Source of the DNA: Nesterenkonia natronophila
GTDB lineage: Bacteria; Actinomycetota; Actinomycetes; Actinomycetales; Micrococcaceae
DNA: 64,000 nt
Assembly (NCBI RefSeq): GCF_003595215.1
Contig: NZ_QYZP01000001.1
Coordinates: forward strand, 372,001-436,000
Direction: 5' to 3'
A program made the translations under genes and the position numbers. Of this stretch, positions 8,062 through 16,571 are shown piece by piece. The notes beneath the pieces are model-generated. The model ran no database searches. It was not told where the DNA came from and saw nothing but the letters and a program-made list of their open reading frames with translations. Position 1 is the first letter of the stretch. Each line of letters opens with the position of its first letter.

Positions 8062-9876
8062 ATGGATTCTCCCATCGAGGAATACCTTCACCGGGTCCAT
8101 GCAGAAATCTCTGAACTGCGGGACGGCCAGCCGTACTCTGTGGCGCCGAAGGGACGGAGTGTCGACCCTGAGGATTTCGGCATCTGTCTGGCAACAGTTG
8201 ACGGTTACGTCTACGAAGTCGGCACCACCAGCAAAGAGTTCTCCATGCAGTCGCTGTCCAAGCCCTTCAGCTACGGACTGGCGCTGACCGAGCACGGCCT
8301 GGAAGCTGTCGATGCCAAAGTCGACGTCGAACCCTCAGGAGATTCCTTCACTGAGATCTCGCTCGCCCCGAAGACTGGGCGACCGGCGAACGCCATGATC
8401 AACGCCGGGGCTCTGGCAGTGGCTTCTCTGATTAAGGGTTCTGGCGGAAAAACCGCCCTCAACCGGATCGTGGACTTCTACTCGGGGTTCACCGATCGTC
8501 AACTCACCAGTAGTAAGGGCGTCTATAACGCTGAACGGCGCAACAGCGATCACAACCATGCGCTGGCTTTTCTCATGAGCTCCTTTGGCCTGCTTGAGTC
8601 CCTTCCGACTACCGCCCTGGAGACGTATCTGCGTCAGTGTGCTGTGCAAATTACCTGCCGGGACCTTTCACTGATGGCGGCCACCCTGGCCAACAGTGGT
8701 ACCAACCCGGTCACCGGACATGAGGCACTGGGGGTCGAGGCCGTGGAACGTGTGCTCTCAGTCATGATGACCTCCGGGATGTATGACAACGCCGGCGACT
8801 GGGTGGCCTCCGTAGGGATGCCCGCCAAGTCAGGAGTCGGAGGAGGAACCCTCGCAGTCCTGCCAGGACAGGCTGGCCTGGCAGTGTTCTCACCGCCGCT
8901 GGACGCCCATGGCACCAGCGTGCGTGGAGAAGCGGCCTGCCGACGCATGTCCGCTGACATGGAGATGCACTTCGTTCGTTCGGCTCGGGCCGGGCGTTCG
9001 GCGATCCGCGCCATCCACTCCATAGCCCAGGTGCCTTCAGCTGTTCGGCGCACAGATGAGGCAGCAGCTGTTCTGCGTGACCTGGGAGACCGTGGGATCG
9101 TCATCGAGCTCACCGGTGACCTCCTGTTCGCCGGAACTGAGTCGATGATCCGGGAGCTGAGCACCCTCAACGATGACGTTGAATTTGTTGTGCTGGACGC
9201 TCGCCGAGTGGACGAGGTCAGCCGCATGTCACACACCATGCTGGCTAACCTTGAACAACAGTTGCGCCACACCCACCGTCAGCTGCTCTTCGTGGACCCT
9301 GAGGACCGCCTGGCTACGGCCGTCTCAGCGACTGAAGGTTCGACTTTTGTTACCCGCAGCACGGCGATTGCCCATTGCGAAGACCAGTTGCTGCAGCGCC
9401 ACTCTCCGGAGCTCTCCACCCCCAGCAGAGTTGCCGTTTCTGAGGCCCCGGCACTGTCCTCGTTGCCTGCTGGTGATGCCGAAGAGCTGGAGAGGCTCAT
9501 GGAATCACGTAATTACCAGGACGGAGAGGTGGTGCGCCGAGTCGGCCAACGGTTCGACGGCGTGTACTTCATCGTCTCCGGCAGGATCACCACCACCGCA
9601 CGGGATGCAGAGGGCAACCGAGTTGGGCTCGGTACCCTCAGTGCAGGAATGACCTTCGGTGAGTTGGCACTGGGACGCGAGCAGCGCCAGGAACTTACCC
9701 AGCGCGCCCAAGGGTCGGTGGAAGTCAAGGTCCTCAGCGCCGCCACGATTGACCATCTTGAGAAGGAGGACCCCAGGCTGGCTGGGGAGATGTGGCGCGC
9801 TCTGACGCGCGAGGCCTTCACACGGGTCGATCAGTACATGCGTGAGGTCACCTCGCTGATTCGGGACTACTACTGA
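8062..9876 (+). CDS. glsA: Glutaminase A fused to STAS and cyclic-nucleotide-binding domains
   Basis: The first 300 residues are a serine-dependent glutaminase, converting L-glutamine to glutamate and ammonia. The SxxK catalytic motif is SLSK at residues 64-67, and NAMINAGALA and the GKSGVGGG-like AKSGVGGGTLAV follow. A STAS-like domain occupies about residues 330-440 (IVIELTGDLLFAGTESM). A cNMP/CRP-type sensory domain occupies about 475-595 (RRVGQRFDGVYFIVSGRITT, and FGELALGREQRQE as the phosphate-binding-cassette region). Total length is 604 against about 310 for E. coli GlsA. Both extra domains suggest allosteric control by a nucleotide or partner. The gene stands alone, 69 bp before the ABC operon. 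Domain assignment is firm; the ligand is unknown. Confidence 0.9.
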   Translation: MDSPIEEYLHRVHAEISELRDGQPYSVAPKGRSVDPEDFGICLATVDGYVYEVGTTSKEFSMQSLSKPFSYGLALTEHGLEAVDAKVDVEPSGDSFTEISLAPKTGRPANAMINAGALAVASLIKGSGGKTALNRIVDFYSGFTDRQLTSSKGVYNAERRNSDHNHALAFLMSSFGLLESLPTTALETYLRQCAVQITCRDLSLMAATLANSGTNPVTGHEALGVEAVERVLSVMMTSGMYDNAGDWVASVGMPAKSGVGGGTLAVLPGQAGLAVFSPPLDAHGTSVRGEAACRRMSADMEMHFVRSARAGRSAIRAIHSIAQVPSAVRRTDEAAAVLRDLGDRGIVIELTGDLLFAGTESMIRELSTLNDDVEFVVLDARRVDEVSRMSHTMLANLEQQLRHTHRQLLFVDPEDRLATAVSATEGSTFVTRSTAIAHCEDQLLQRHSPELSTPSRVAVSEAPALSSLPAGDAEELERLMESRNYQDGEVVRRVGQRFDGVYFIVSGRITTTARDAEGNRVGLGTLSAGMTFGELALGREQRQELTQRAQGSVEVKVLSAATIDHLEKEDPRLAGEMWRALTREAFTRVDQYMREVTSLIRDYY

Positions 9877-9945
9877 CGCTATTACCAGATAGCCTGTTCA
9901 GAAGATGTCAAGCAGATCACTGAGAATCGAGGAGAGGCAGGGCCT

Positions 9946-10590
9946 TTGAGTTTTCTTGAGTTCCTCGAGACGCGCTCGTCCGACATGGTTGAGTTGGGAC
10001 TTGAACACGCTGCTGTCGTGGGTCTCTCAGTGCTGCTGGCCACCATCATCGGTGTCACCCTCGGAGTCGCCACCTACCAGCGCGCCCGCGCTCGCGGAAT
10101 GGTCCTGGCCATCACCGGAGCAATTCTCACGATCCCCTCCTTCGCTCTTTTCATTCTGCTGCTGGGCCCGTTGGGGCTGGGTTGGCCGCCCACGGTGGTG
10201 GCGCTGACCCTATACGGTCTGATGCCGGTGGTGCGCAACACCATCACGGGACTCCGCGGAGTTGACCCGGCCGTTCTGGAAGCGGCCAAGGGCATGGGGC
10301 TCAACCGCCGTCAGCGCCTGCTCCGCATAGAGCTGCCGCTGGCTTGGCCGGTCATCATCACCGGAGTCCGGGTGACCACGCTTGTGCTCCTGGGCATCAC
10401 CGCCATTGCCGCGATTATCAACGGCCCCGGTTACGGGGAGTTCATCTTCACCGGCTTGGCCCGAGTCGGAACGCCCGTGGCAGTCAACCTGGTGCTGGCA
10501 GGGGCACTGGGTGTAATGATTCTGGCGGTGCTGTTCGACATCTTGTTCTACACCGTCCGGAAGTTGACCACGTCCAAAGGAATCCAATGA
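9946..10590 (+). CDS. OpuC-type osmoprotectant ABC transporter permease 1
   Basis: This 214-residue inner-membrane permease has about five to six hydrophobic segments and the EAA-type loop AAKGMGLNRRQRLLRIELPLA, which docks on the ATPase. It resembles OpuCB/OpuBB/YehW permeases that import glycine betaine, choline or carnitine. The start is TTG at 9946 with GGAG at 9931-9934, slightly far upstream, and no better ATG exists. It overlaps the ATPase gene by 4 bp (ATGA), so the two are translationally coupled. Confidence 0.87.
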   Translation: MSFLEFLETRSSDMVELGLEHAAVVGLSVLLATIIGVTLGVATYQRARARGMVLAITGAILTIPSFALFILLLGPLGLGWPPTVVALTLYGLMPVVRNTITGLRGVDPAVLEAAKGMGLNRRQRLLRIELPLAWPVIITGVRVTTLVLLGITAIAAIINGPGYGEFIFTGLARVGTPVAVNLVLAGALGVMILAVLFDILFYTVRKLTTSKGIQ

Positions 10591-11780
10591 CCTCCGCAGA
10601 CTCACACGAGACCCGCCAGGTGATGATCCGGCTCGAGAAGCTCACCAAGCATTATCCGGGGCAGCAGCGCAACGCCGTCGATGGTTTGGATCTGGACATC
10701 AACGAAGGTGAGATCGTGGTGCTGGTGGGCCCCTCCGGGTGTGGCAAGACCACCACGATGAAGATGATCAACCGGATCATTGAGCCCACCTCTGGGCGCA
10801 TCATCCTCAACGGCGAGGATGTCACACGCACCGACGCTGATCAGCTGCGTCGACGAATCGGCTATGTGATTCAGCAGACCGGCCTCTTCCCGCACATGAC
10901 GATTGGGGAGAACGTAGCCACCGTTCCGAAACTCCTGGGTTGGGACAAGAGCCGGACCGATGCGCGGGTCGACGAGCTGCTCAATATGGTCAATATGGAT
11001 CCGGAGATCTTCCGGCACCGCTACCCCAAGCAGCTTTCAGGCGGCCAGCAGCAGCGCATCGGTGTGGCCCGTGCCCTGGGGGGAGACCCCACCGTGCTGC
11101 TGATGGATGAGCCTTTCGGAGCGATCGACCCGATCACCCGTGACCGTCTGCAGAATGAGTTCCTGCGGGTGCAGAGCGAAGTCCGTAAGACCATTGTCTT
11201 CGTCACTCACGACATTGATGAGGCCATCAAGATGGGTGACCGCATCGCGATCTTCAAGGAAGGCTCCCAACTCGCTCAATACGACACTCCCGAACAGATC
11301 CTGACCGCACCAGCTGACGATTTTGTCGCCGAGTTCATTGGCCGCGGCGCATCCCTGAAACGCCTGAACCTGAGCTATGTCGGTGATATCGACCCGCGAC
11401 CCTGGCCGACGGTTTCAGTGAGCACCAGCATCGCGGAGGCCAGGGAGACTCTGCGGAACGCTGCTGAAAGTGCACTGATCGTGGTCGATGAAGCGGGCCG
11501 CCCACACAGTTGGGTGAGCCCGGAGGAACTGAACCGCGCAGGGGAAGGGTCGTCGCTGAAGGAGATCGGACAGACCCCGCGGGCGATAGTCGAACCGCGG
11601 GCCACCCTCAGTGACGCGTTGAATGAACTCATCGCCGCCCGTTACGCCGTGACGCTGGTGGTTGACGACACCGGCAAGCTGCAGGGCGTGGTGGACATCG
11701 AACAGATCAATGACTCCATCCGTTCGATGCGTGCCTCTGCGGTGACCGAAGCGCGCGCCAGTCTCGGGGGTGAGCCATGA
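10587..11780 (+). CDS. OpuCA-type osmoprotectant ABC transporter ATPase with tandem CBS domains
   Basis: This 397-residue ATPase powers solute import. It shows Walker A GPSGCGKTT (residues 48-56), Q-loop QQTGLFPHMT, signature LSGGQQQR and Walker B VLLMDEPFGAID. Two CBS modules fill about residues 265-390 (VSVSTSIAEARETLRNAAESALIVVDEAGR; ALNELIAARYAVTLVVDDTG). In OpuA and OpuC the tandem CBS domain senses ionic strength or c-di-AMP and gates transport, so osmotic or second-messenger control is likely here. The ATG at 10587 overlaps the permease stop; in-frame codons farther upstream lie inside the permease gene and are not used. It overlaps the next permease by 4 bp. Confidence 0.9.
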   Translation: MTSADSHETRQVMIRLEKLTKHYPGQQRNAVDGLDLDINEGEIVVLVGPSGCGKTTTMKMINRIIEPTSGRIILNGEDVTRTDADQLRRRIGYVIQQTGLFPHMTIGENVATVPKLLGWDKSRTDARVDELLNMVNMDPEIFRHRYPKQLSGGQQQRIGVARALGGDPTVLLMDEPFGAIDPITRDRLQNEFLRVQSEVRKTIVFVTHDIDEAIKMGDRIAIFKEGSQLAQYDTPEQILTAPADDFVAEFIGRGASLKRLNLSYVGDIDPRPWPTVSVSTSIAEARETLRNAAESALIVVDEAGRPHSWVSPEELNRAGEGSSLKEIGQTPRAIVEPRATLSDALNELIAARYAVTLVVDDTGKLQGVVDIEQINDSIRSMRASAVTEARASLGGEP

Positions 11781-12559
11781 GTACCCAAGCACCTCACTTG
11801 AAGACCGCCAACCAAGAAACCGGAGTGGCTGGTTCTCGCGGCCTGAGTCAATATTTGGTGATGCCGGTAGTGCTGGGAATCGCGCTGCTGGCGCTCTACG
11901 TCTACGTCTCTCTCCAAGAGCTGGACTCCATCGAGGAGCGTTCCCTCAATGCTGCTCGGCTGACCAGAGCGGTGTGGGAGCACATCCAACTCACTGCCGT
12001 GTCGACTCTGCTGACGCTGCTGATCGCCATTCCGTTGGGCATACTGCTGACTCGGCCCTTCACCCGCCGGATCCGCCCGTACATCGTCACCGTGCTCACC
12101 GTGCTGCAAGCCGTTCCCACAATCGCCATCCTGGTTCTCTTAGCCGTGGCTTTCCTCTTCCTGGGCTTTGCGGCTGCCATCGTGGGATTGGTGCTCTACG
12201 CCATTGTCCCGGTGCTGCTCAATACCATGGTGGGCCTGGAGCAGGTCGATGACGCTGTGTTGGAGGCTGGACGCGGCATGGGGATGTCACGGACAACCGT
12301 GCTTCAGAAGATCGAGCTGCCGCTGGCCATCCCAGTGATGCTCGCCGGGATCCGCACTGCCCTGGTCATCAACGTGGGAACGGCGGCGTTGGTGACCTAT
12401 ATCAACGCCGGCGGACTGGGAGACATCATCGTGGCAGGTTTGTCGACCAACCGAATTGTCGTGCAGATTGTCGGGGCGGCACTGACCGCCATTCTGGCGC
12501 TGCTCATCGATTACATTGCCGGTCTGATTGAGGACCTGCTGCGTCCACGTGGACTATGA
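11777..12559 (+). CDS. OpuC-type osmoprotectant ABC transporter permease 2
   Basis: This is the second permease of the operon, with 260 residues. It has a longer N-terminal region before the first membrane span and the docking loop EAGRGMGMSRTTVLQKIELPLAIP. It resembles OpuCD. ATGA overlap with the ATPase gene indicates coupling. Two permeases with one ATPase and one binding lipoprotein make up the complete OpuC architecture. Confidence 0.88.
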   Translation: MSTQAPHLKTANQETGVAGSRGLSQYLVMPVVLGIALLALYVYVSLQELDSIEERSLNAARLTRAVWEHIQLTAVSTLLTLLIAIPLGILLTRPFTRRIRPYIVTVLTVLQAVPTIAILVLLAVAFLFLGFAAAIVGLVLYAIVPVLLNTMVGLEQVDDAVLEAGRGMGMSRTTVLQKIELPLAIPVMLAGIRTALVINVGTAALVTYINAGGLGDIIVAGLSTNRIVVQIVGAALTAILALLIDYIAGLIEDLLRPRGL

Positions 12560-12631
12560 AGCACATCGACGTGCTAGAGCGTACGACCATACGATGGGCC
12601 CTTCCAGTGGCCCGCAGAGGAGGAAAGAGAT

Positions 12632-13567
12632 ATGACGAACAAGAGAACTTGGGCACCCGGAGTCGCTGGCGGTGGTCTAGCGATGCTGCTGGCCCTGACT
12701 GCCTGCGGAGATGCCGGCAATGGCGAGGACGACAACGGCGGCGAGTTGGCCGGCGAAACGTTCACCGTGGGCTCCAAGGAGTTCACCGAGTCTTATGTGC
12801 TGGGGTATATCTCTGCCCTGCTCTTGGAGGACGCTGGAGCGGAGACTGTGGATCAGACGGGGATCTCCGGCACGGCCACGGTCCGGGCGGCGTTGGAATC
12901 TGAGGAGATCGATCTCTACTGGGACTACACGGGTACGGGTTGGGTCGATATTCTCGGCAACACTACTGAGGACTTGCCGGATGATCTCTATCAGGCAGTG
13001 GCGGAAGCTGACGAGGAGAACGGGATCGCCTGGCTGGAGCCGGCGAACTTCGAGAACACTTACCGGATCGCCACCACTGAGTCTTTCGCCTCCGAACAAG
13101 GTCTCAGCACCATGACCGAAGCGGCGGACTACATAAATGAGAACCCCGACGAGAATGGCCTATGTGCTGCCTCAGAGTTCATCAACCGCGATGACGGGCT
13201 GCCCGGTTTGGAAGAAGCCTATGACGTTGACTTCGACGCCGTGGAGCTGGACCTCAACTTGATCTACCCGCAGGTGGGTGATTCTTGCGAGTTCGGCGAG
13301 GTCTTCTCCACTGACGCGCGGATCGAAGCCAACGACCTGATCGTCCTTGACGACGATCAGGACTTCTTTGTCCCGTACGAAGGCGCACTAACTCTGCGTC
13401 AGGAGACGTTGGATGAGCACCCCGCGATCGAAGAGCTCCACCAGCCGGTCAGTGAAGCGCTGACTGATGAAGTCGTCATGGAGCTCAATGGCCGAGTCGA
13501 CACTGGTGGTGAGGACCCACGCGACGTCGCCGAGGACTGGCTGATGGAGCAGGGCTTCATCGACTGA
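12632..13567 (+). CDS. Glycine betaine/carnitine/choline-type substrate-binding lipoprotein
   Basis: This 311-residue extracytoplasmic binding protein begins with a lipoprotein signal peptide whose lipobox is LTAC (about residues 23-26), followed by an acidic linker rich in Asp, Glu and Gly. The mature part starts TVGSKEFTES and continues ALESEEIDLYWDYTGTGW, the pattern of OpuCC/ProX-like quaternary-ammonium-binding proteins (OpuAC family). A strong GAGGAGG site precedes the ATG at 12632. It lies 72 bp after permease 2 and ends the operon. Marked acidity of the mature protein is typical of exported proteins in salt-tolerant actinobacteria. The exact ligand is unknown. Confidence 0.88.
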   Translation: MTNKRTWAPGVAGGGLAMLLALTACGDAGNGEDDNGGELAGETFTVGSKEFTESYVLGYISALLLEDAGAETVDQTGISGTATVRAALESEEIDLYWDYTGTGWVDILGNTTEDLPDDLYQAVAEADEENGIAWLEPANFENTYRIATTESFASEQGLSTMTEAADYINENPDENGLCAASEFINRDDGLPGLEEAYDVDFDAVELDLNLIYPQVGDSCEFGEVFSTDARIEANDLIVLDDDQDFFVPYEGALTLRQETLDEHPAIEELHQPVSEALTDEVVMELNGRVDTGGEDPRDVAEDWLMEQGFID

Positions 13568-13605
13568 GAGTAAATCAGTCGACGGTGTGAGCGCAGGAGC
13601 GGGTC

Positions 13606-15126
13606 TTAGGCCTGAACGAAGCGGCCAATGGTGCGGCCCACGTTGAGACCAGGCAGGGTATCGGTGAACATCCGATAGTAGGCCAACTCTTCCCTGGTCC
13701 TCAGCGGCGGGTCCACCGCGGCCGCTTCTGCATGCAGGTCCTGCTCTGTGACGGTCTGCCCATAGTGTTCACGCAGCACCTCGTTCATGCCCGTGCCCTC
13801 ACCGAACTGTTCCTTTCGCCGCCACAACACCTCATCCGGCAGCCAACCGTCGAATGCTCGGCGGAGCATCCACTTGGCCGGCCTATCAGTCCCGGTGAGC
13901 TTCCACTCTGGTGGCAGCGCCAGGGCCAGCTCCACCACATCCAGGTCCAGGAACGGCACCCGCGGTTCCAGTCCATGGGCACCTGCCACACGGTCCACCC
14001 GCTGCAGACCACCGATATGCATACCCTCGATGGTGGACAACAGGTCCTCATGGAGCGCGGCACCGGTTTCGTGCTGGCCGTAGTGGGCGTAGCCAGCGAA
14101 CAGCTCATCAGCGCCTTCGCCAGCCAGTACGACCTTGACATGCTCCGCGGCCAACTCACTGACCATATGGTGAGGCACTGCACTGTGGACAAGGGTGGGG
14201 TCGAATGATTCCAGCTCTGCAATAATCTGTGGAACCAGCTCGATGGCGTCCTCAGCCGTATAGATGAGTTCCTTGTGCTCTGTGCCGGCATGCTCGGCAA
14301 CCAGGCGTGCAGCCGCCAGGTCGCCGCTGCCTTCCATCCCCACGGCAAAGGTAGGGATCGTCTGTCCGCGGTCAGCAGCAAGTTTGGCTGCGATAGCCGT
14401 GACGATGCTCGAATCCACCCCACCGGATAAGAGCACCCCGAGGGGAACGGCTGAATCCATGCTGCGCTCCACTGAGCGGATGACCGTCTCTCGGAGTGCA
14501 TCGAAGACCCAGGCGGGAGGTTCTTCGTACGGAGCGCGGCTCTTGAGCAGTGCCGGGGCGGTTACGGGAAATGTGGGTCCGGTCACCAAGCCGCCGTCCG
14601 GGGTCCATATATGTCCTGGCGGGAAGGGCTCGACGGCTGGTCGCCAATCCTCGTCGAAAGCTTTCAATTCAGAGGCGAAGAGGGTAGTCTCTCCACGCTC
14701 AGCCCAGTACAGCGGGGCGATTCCCAACGCGTCACGAGCGGCCACGAACCTTCCGTCTTCAGCGGCGATCACCAGTGCGAAGTTTCCCCACAGCTGGCTG
14801 AAGGCCGCGAGACCGCGTTCCTGGTAGAGCTGCAAGGCGGTTTCCAAGTCGGAGCGGGTACGGAATCGCTCTTCGCCGAGCTCCTCGCGGATTCTGCGAT
14901 AGTTGTAGATCTTTCCATCCCCCACCAACCACACCGCCTGTTGGGCCTCCCCTAAGGGTTGGGCGCCATCGTCGGGGTCGGTGATCGACAGGTACTGTGA
15001 ACCCAGCCACGCCTGACCGACCTGATGAGTCTGCGATCCGTCGGGGCCCCGGTGTGCCATTCGCTTCAGCATCCGCTGGCCGAGTTCAACATCAATGGGT
15101 CCGTGCGCGGCGACGATCGCTGACAT
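13606..15126 (-). CDS. AsnB-like asparagine synthase-related protein with a degenerate glutaminase site
   Basis: AsnB amidates aspartate using ammonia released from glutamine. This 506-residue protein aligns along its whole length with E. coli-type AsnB. The synthetase half is intact: PP-loop SGGVDSS at 234-240, LAGEGADELFAGY, LEPRVPFLD and WRRKEQFGEG. The N-terminal Ntn domain is not. The nucleophile after Met is Ser (MSAIVAAHG against MCGI). By my alignment to E. coli AsnB, Arg49, Asn74 and Glu76 are replaced by Tyr45, Asp70 and Lys72 (GDGKIYN for NGEIYN); only Asp98 (here Asp93) is kept. It is therefore probably ammonia-dependent or makes another amide. I chose the start at 15126 by this alignment and the GGGGAGG just upstream. 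Confidence 0.85.
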   Translation of the reverse strand: MSAIVAAHGPIDVELGQRMLKRMAHRGPDGSQTHQVGQAWLGSQYLSITDPDDGAQPLGEAQQAVWLVGDGKIYNYRRIREELGEERFRTRSDLETALQLYQERGLAAFSQLWGNFALVIAAEDGRFVAARDALGIAPLYWAERGETTLFASELKAFDEDWRPAVEPFPPGHIWTPDGGLVTGPTFPVTAPALLKSRAPYEEPPAWVFDALRETVIRSVERSMDSAVPLGVLLSGGVDSSIVTAIAAKLAADRGQTIPTFAVGMEGSGDLAAARLVAEHAGTEHKELIYTAEDAIELVPQIIAELESFDPTLVHSAVPHHMVSELAAEHVKVVLAGEGADELFAGYAHYGQHETGAALHEDLLSTIEGMHIGGLQRVDRVAGAHGLEPRVPFLDLDVVELALALPPEWKLTGTDRPAKWMLRRAFDGWLPDEVLWRRKEQFGEGTGMNEVLREHYGQTVTEQDLHAEAAAVDPPLRTREELAYYRMFTDTLPGLNVGRTIGRFVQA

Positions 15127-15219
15127 GTCCTCCCCTAACCTTAGGTTCCCCGCTGCGGGGCTGTGTGGGCTGCGTCCCATCCAGCCTATCCGGAGAACGT
15201 TCCCGACAGTAGAAACAGG

Positions 15220-15280
15220 GCGTCTCGGCATTGTGGAAACTCCATCGAAAATCTGGTGAGTTTCCCACATCCAGAGACGC
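15220..15280. repeat. Long imperfect inverted repeat upstream of the AsnB-like gene
   Basis: GCGTCTC (15220-15226) pairs with GAGACGC (15274-15280). Inside it, GTGGAAACTC (15233-15242) pairs with GAGTTTCCCAC (15258-15268) apart from one extra C. The element lies 94 bp upstream of the AsnB-like start, in the 237-bp gap after acuC. It could be an operator, a leader RNA hairpin or a short dispersed repeat. Confidence 0.5.
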
Positions 15281-15309
15281 GCTGAGGCGGCGGGACCTCA
15301 GGACGGAGC

Positions 15310-15357
15310 CCGGGCGGCACTCAGCGAGAGTTGAGCGGGCGTGCGACTGCCGCCCGG
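15310..15357 (-). terminator. Probable terminator hairpin after acuC
   Basis: CCGGGCGGCA (15310-15319) pairs perfectly with TGCCGCCCGG (15348-15357), starting 6 bp past the acuC stop. Within the loop CTCAGC-GAGA-GTTGAG can extend the structure. A further CTGAGG/CCTCAG hairpin lies at 15282-15301. There is no clear U tract. Confidence 0.5.
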
Positions 15358-15363
15358 ATGAGC

Positions 15364-16560
15364 TCAGTCGAACCAGGGGTCGAGTCCGTGCAGAGGGAAA
15401 ATCTCTTTGCGGGTCTGAATAATCGCGCGGTCCACTGAGTCCTCGGGGTCGTAGCCGAGTTCCCAGGTTCTCCACCAGAGTTGGGTGTCGTCGTGCATTT
15501 TCTGCGGCGCTGTCACACCGAAGGTGCGGTGGACGTACTCCCTCCAGCTCACAGGCGTGGGCGTGTTCAACGGAATTGGAGCCCCTGCAGCCACGGCAGT
15601 CAGATGAGCCCAGGCGCGCGGGACGACCTGGTAGAGGCTGTACCCCCCGCCTCCGGTGGCGATCCAGCGGCCTTCGGTGAACTCCTCGGCGAGATGGCTG
15701 ATATCGAGTTCCAGCTGACGTAGACCGTCCACACTCATAGTGAGGTCCGTCAACGGATCATTGATGTGGGAGTCGCATCCATGTTGGGAGACCACCACCT
15801 CTGGGTCGAAGGCCCTGACCAGCGCCGGCACCACCGCATGGAACGCGCGGAGGAACCCGGCGTCTCCTGTGGTGGCAGGCAGAGCGACATTGACCGAGGT
15901 GCCGATCGCCTCACCCTCACCTGCCTCGTTAGGAAACCCGGTGCCCGGGTAGAGGCTCACTCCGCTCTGGTGGACGGAAATTGTCATGACTCGCGGATCG
16001 CTGTAGAAGATGCCCTGGGTTCCGTCCCCGTGGTGGGCGTCCACATCGATGTAGACCACCCTCCTGGTTCCGTTGTCGAGCAGGTGCTGGATGGCCAGGG
16101 CAGCATCGTTGTAAACGCAGAAGCCGCTGGCTCGAGCACGCGAAGCGTGGTGCATGCCGCCGGCGAAATTTACCCCGTGCACGGCACGGCCGGCCAGCAT
16201 CTCTTGGGCGAGGTGAAGGGTGCCGCCGGCGATACGAGCGGCGCTGGTGTGCATGTCTGCGAACACGGGAACATCGTCGGTGCCGAGCCCGTGCTCTGCC
16301 GAAGGGCCTCCGGACTCAGAGCTGGACTGTACCGCAGAGATGTAGTCGCGGTCATGGATGGTGGAGAGGACGTCCTCGGCGGCGATCTCGGGGGCAGAGA
16401 GGGTGACATTGGTGGCGTCGAATACGCCCAGATCACGGGTGAGTCGCTCTGTGAGGTCAAGCCGCACCGGATCCATGGGATGGGCCTCTGCGAATCGGTG
16501 CTTCAGCAGTTGGGGGTCCCAGACCACAGTGGTCGGTGGAGCAGGCGAGGTGCGGGTCAC
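15364..16560 (-). CDS. acuC: Acetoin utilization protein AcuC, histone-deacetylase superfamily
   Basis: AcuC is a zinc-dependent lysine deacylase of the HDAC superfamily. In Bacillus it removes the acetyl group from acetyl-CoA synthetase. The 398-residue protein carries the catalytic GGMHHASRARASGFCVYND and the zinc-site IDVDAHHGDGTQGIFY, then SVHQSG and a late GGGGYS. Length and motifs fit AcuC. It starts at 16560, 11 bp after ktrA on the same strand, so it may be the last gene of a ktrB-ktrA-acuC transcript, closed by the hairpin at 15310-15357. No acs or acetoin genes are in the window, so the target is inferred only from the family. Confidence 0.88.
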   Translation of the reverse strand: MTRTSPAPPTTVVWDPQLLKHRFAEAHPMDPVRLDLTERLTRDLGVFDATNVTLSAPEIAAEDVLSTIHDRDYISAVQSSSESGGPSAEHGLGTDDVPVFADMHTSAARIAGGTLHLAQEMLAGRAVHGVNFAGGMHHASRARASGFCVYNDAALAIQHLLDNGTRRVVYIDVDAHHGDGTQGIFYSDPRVMTISVHQSGVSLYPGTGFPNEAGEGEAIGTSVNVALPATTGDAGFLRAFHAVVPALVRAFDPEVVVSQHGCDSHINDPLTDLTMSVDGLRQLELDISHLAEEFTEGRWIATGGGGYSLYQVVPRAWAHLTAVAAGAPIPLNTPTPVSWREYVHRTFGVTAPQKMHDDTQLWWRTWELGYDPEDSVDRAIIQTRKEIFPLHGLDPWFD

Positions 16561-16571
16561 AACTCAGTAGC

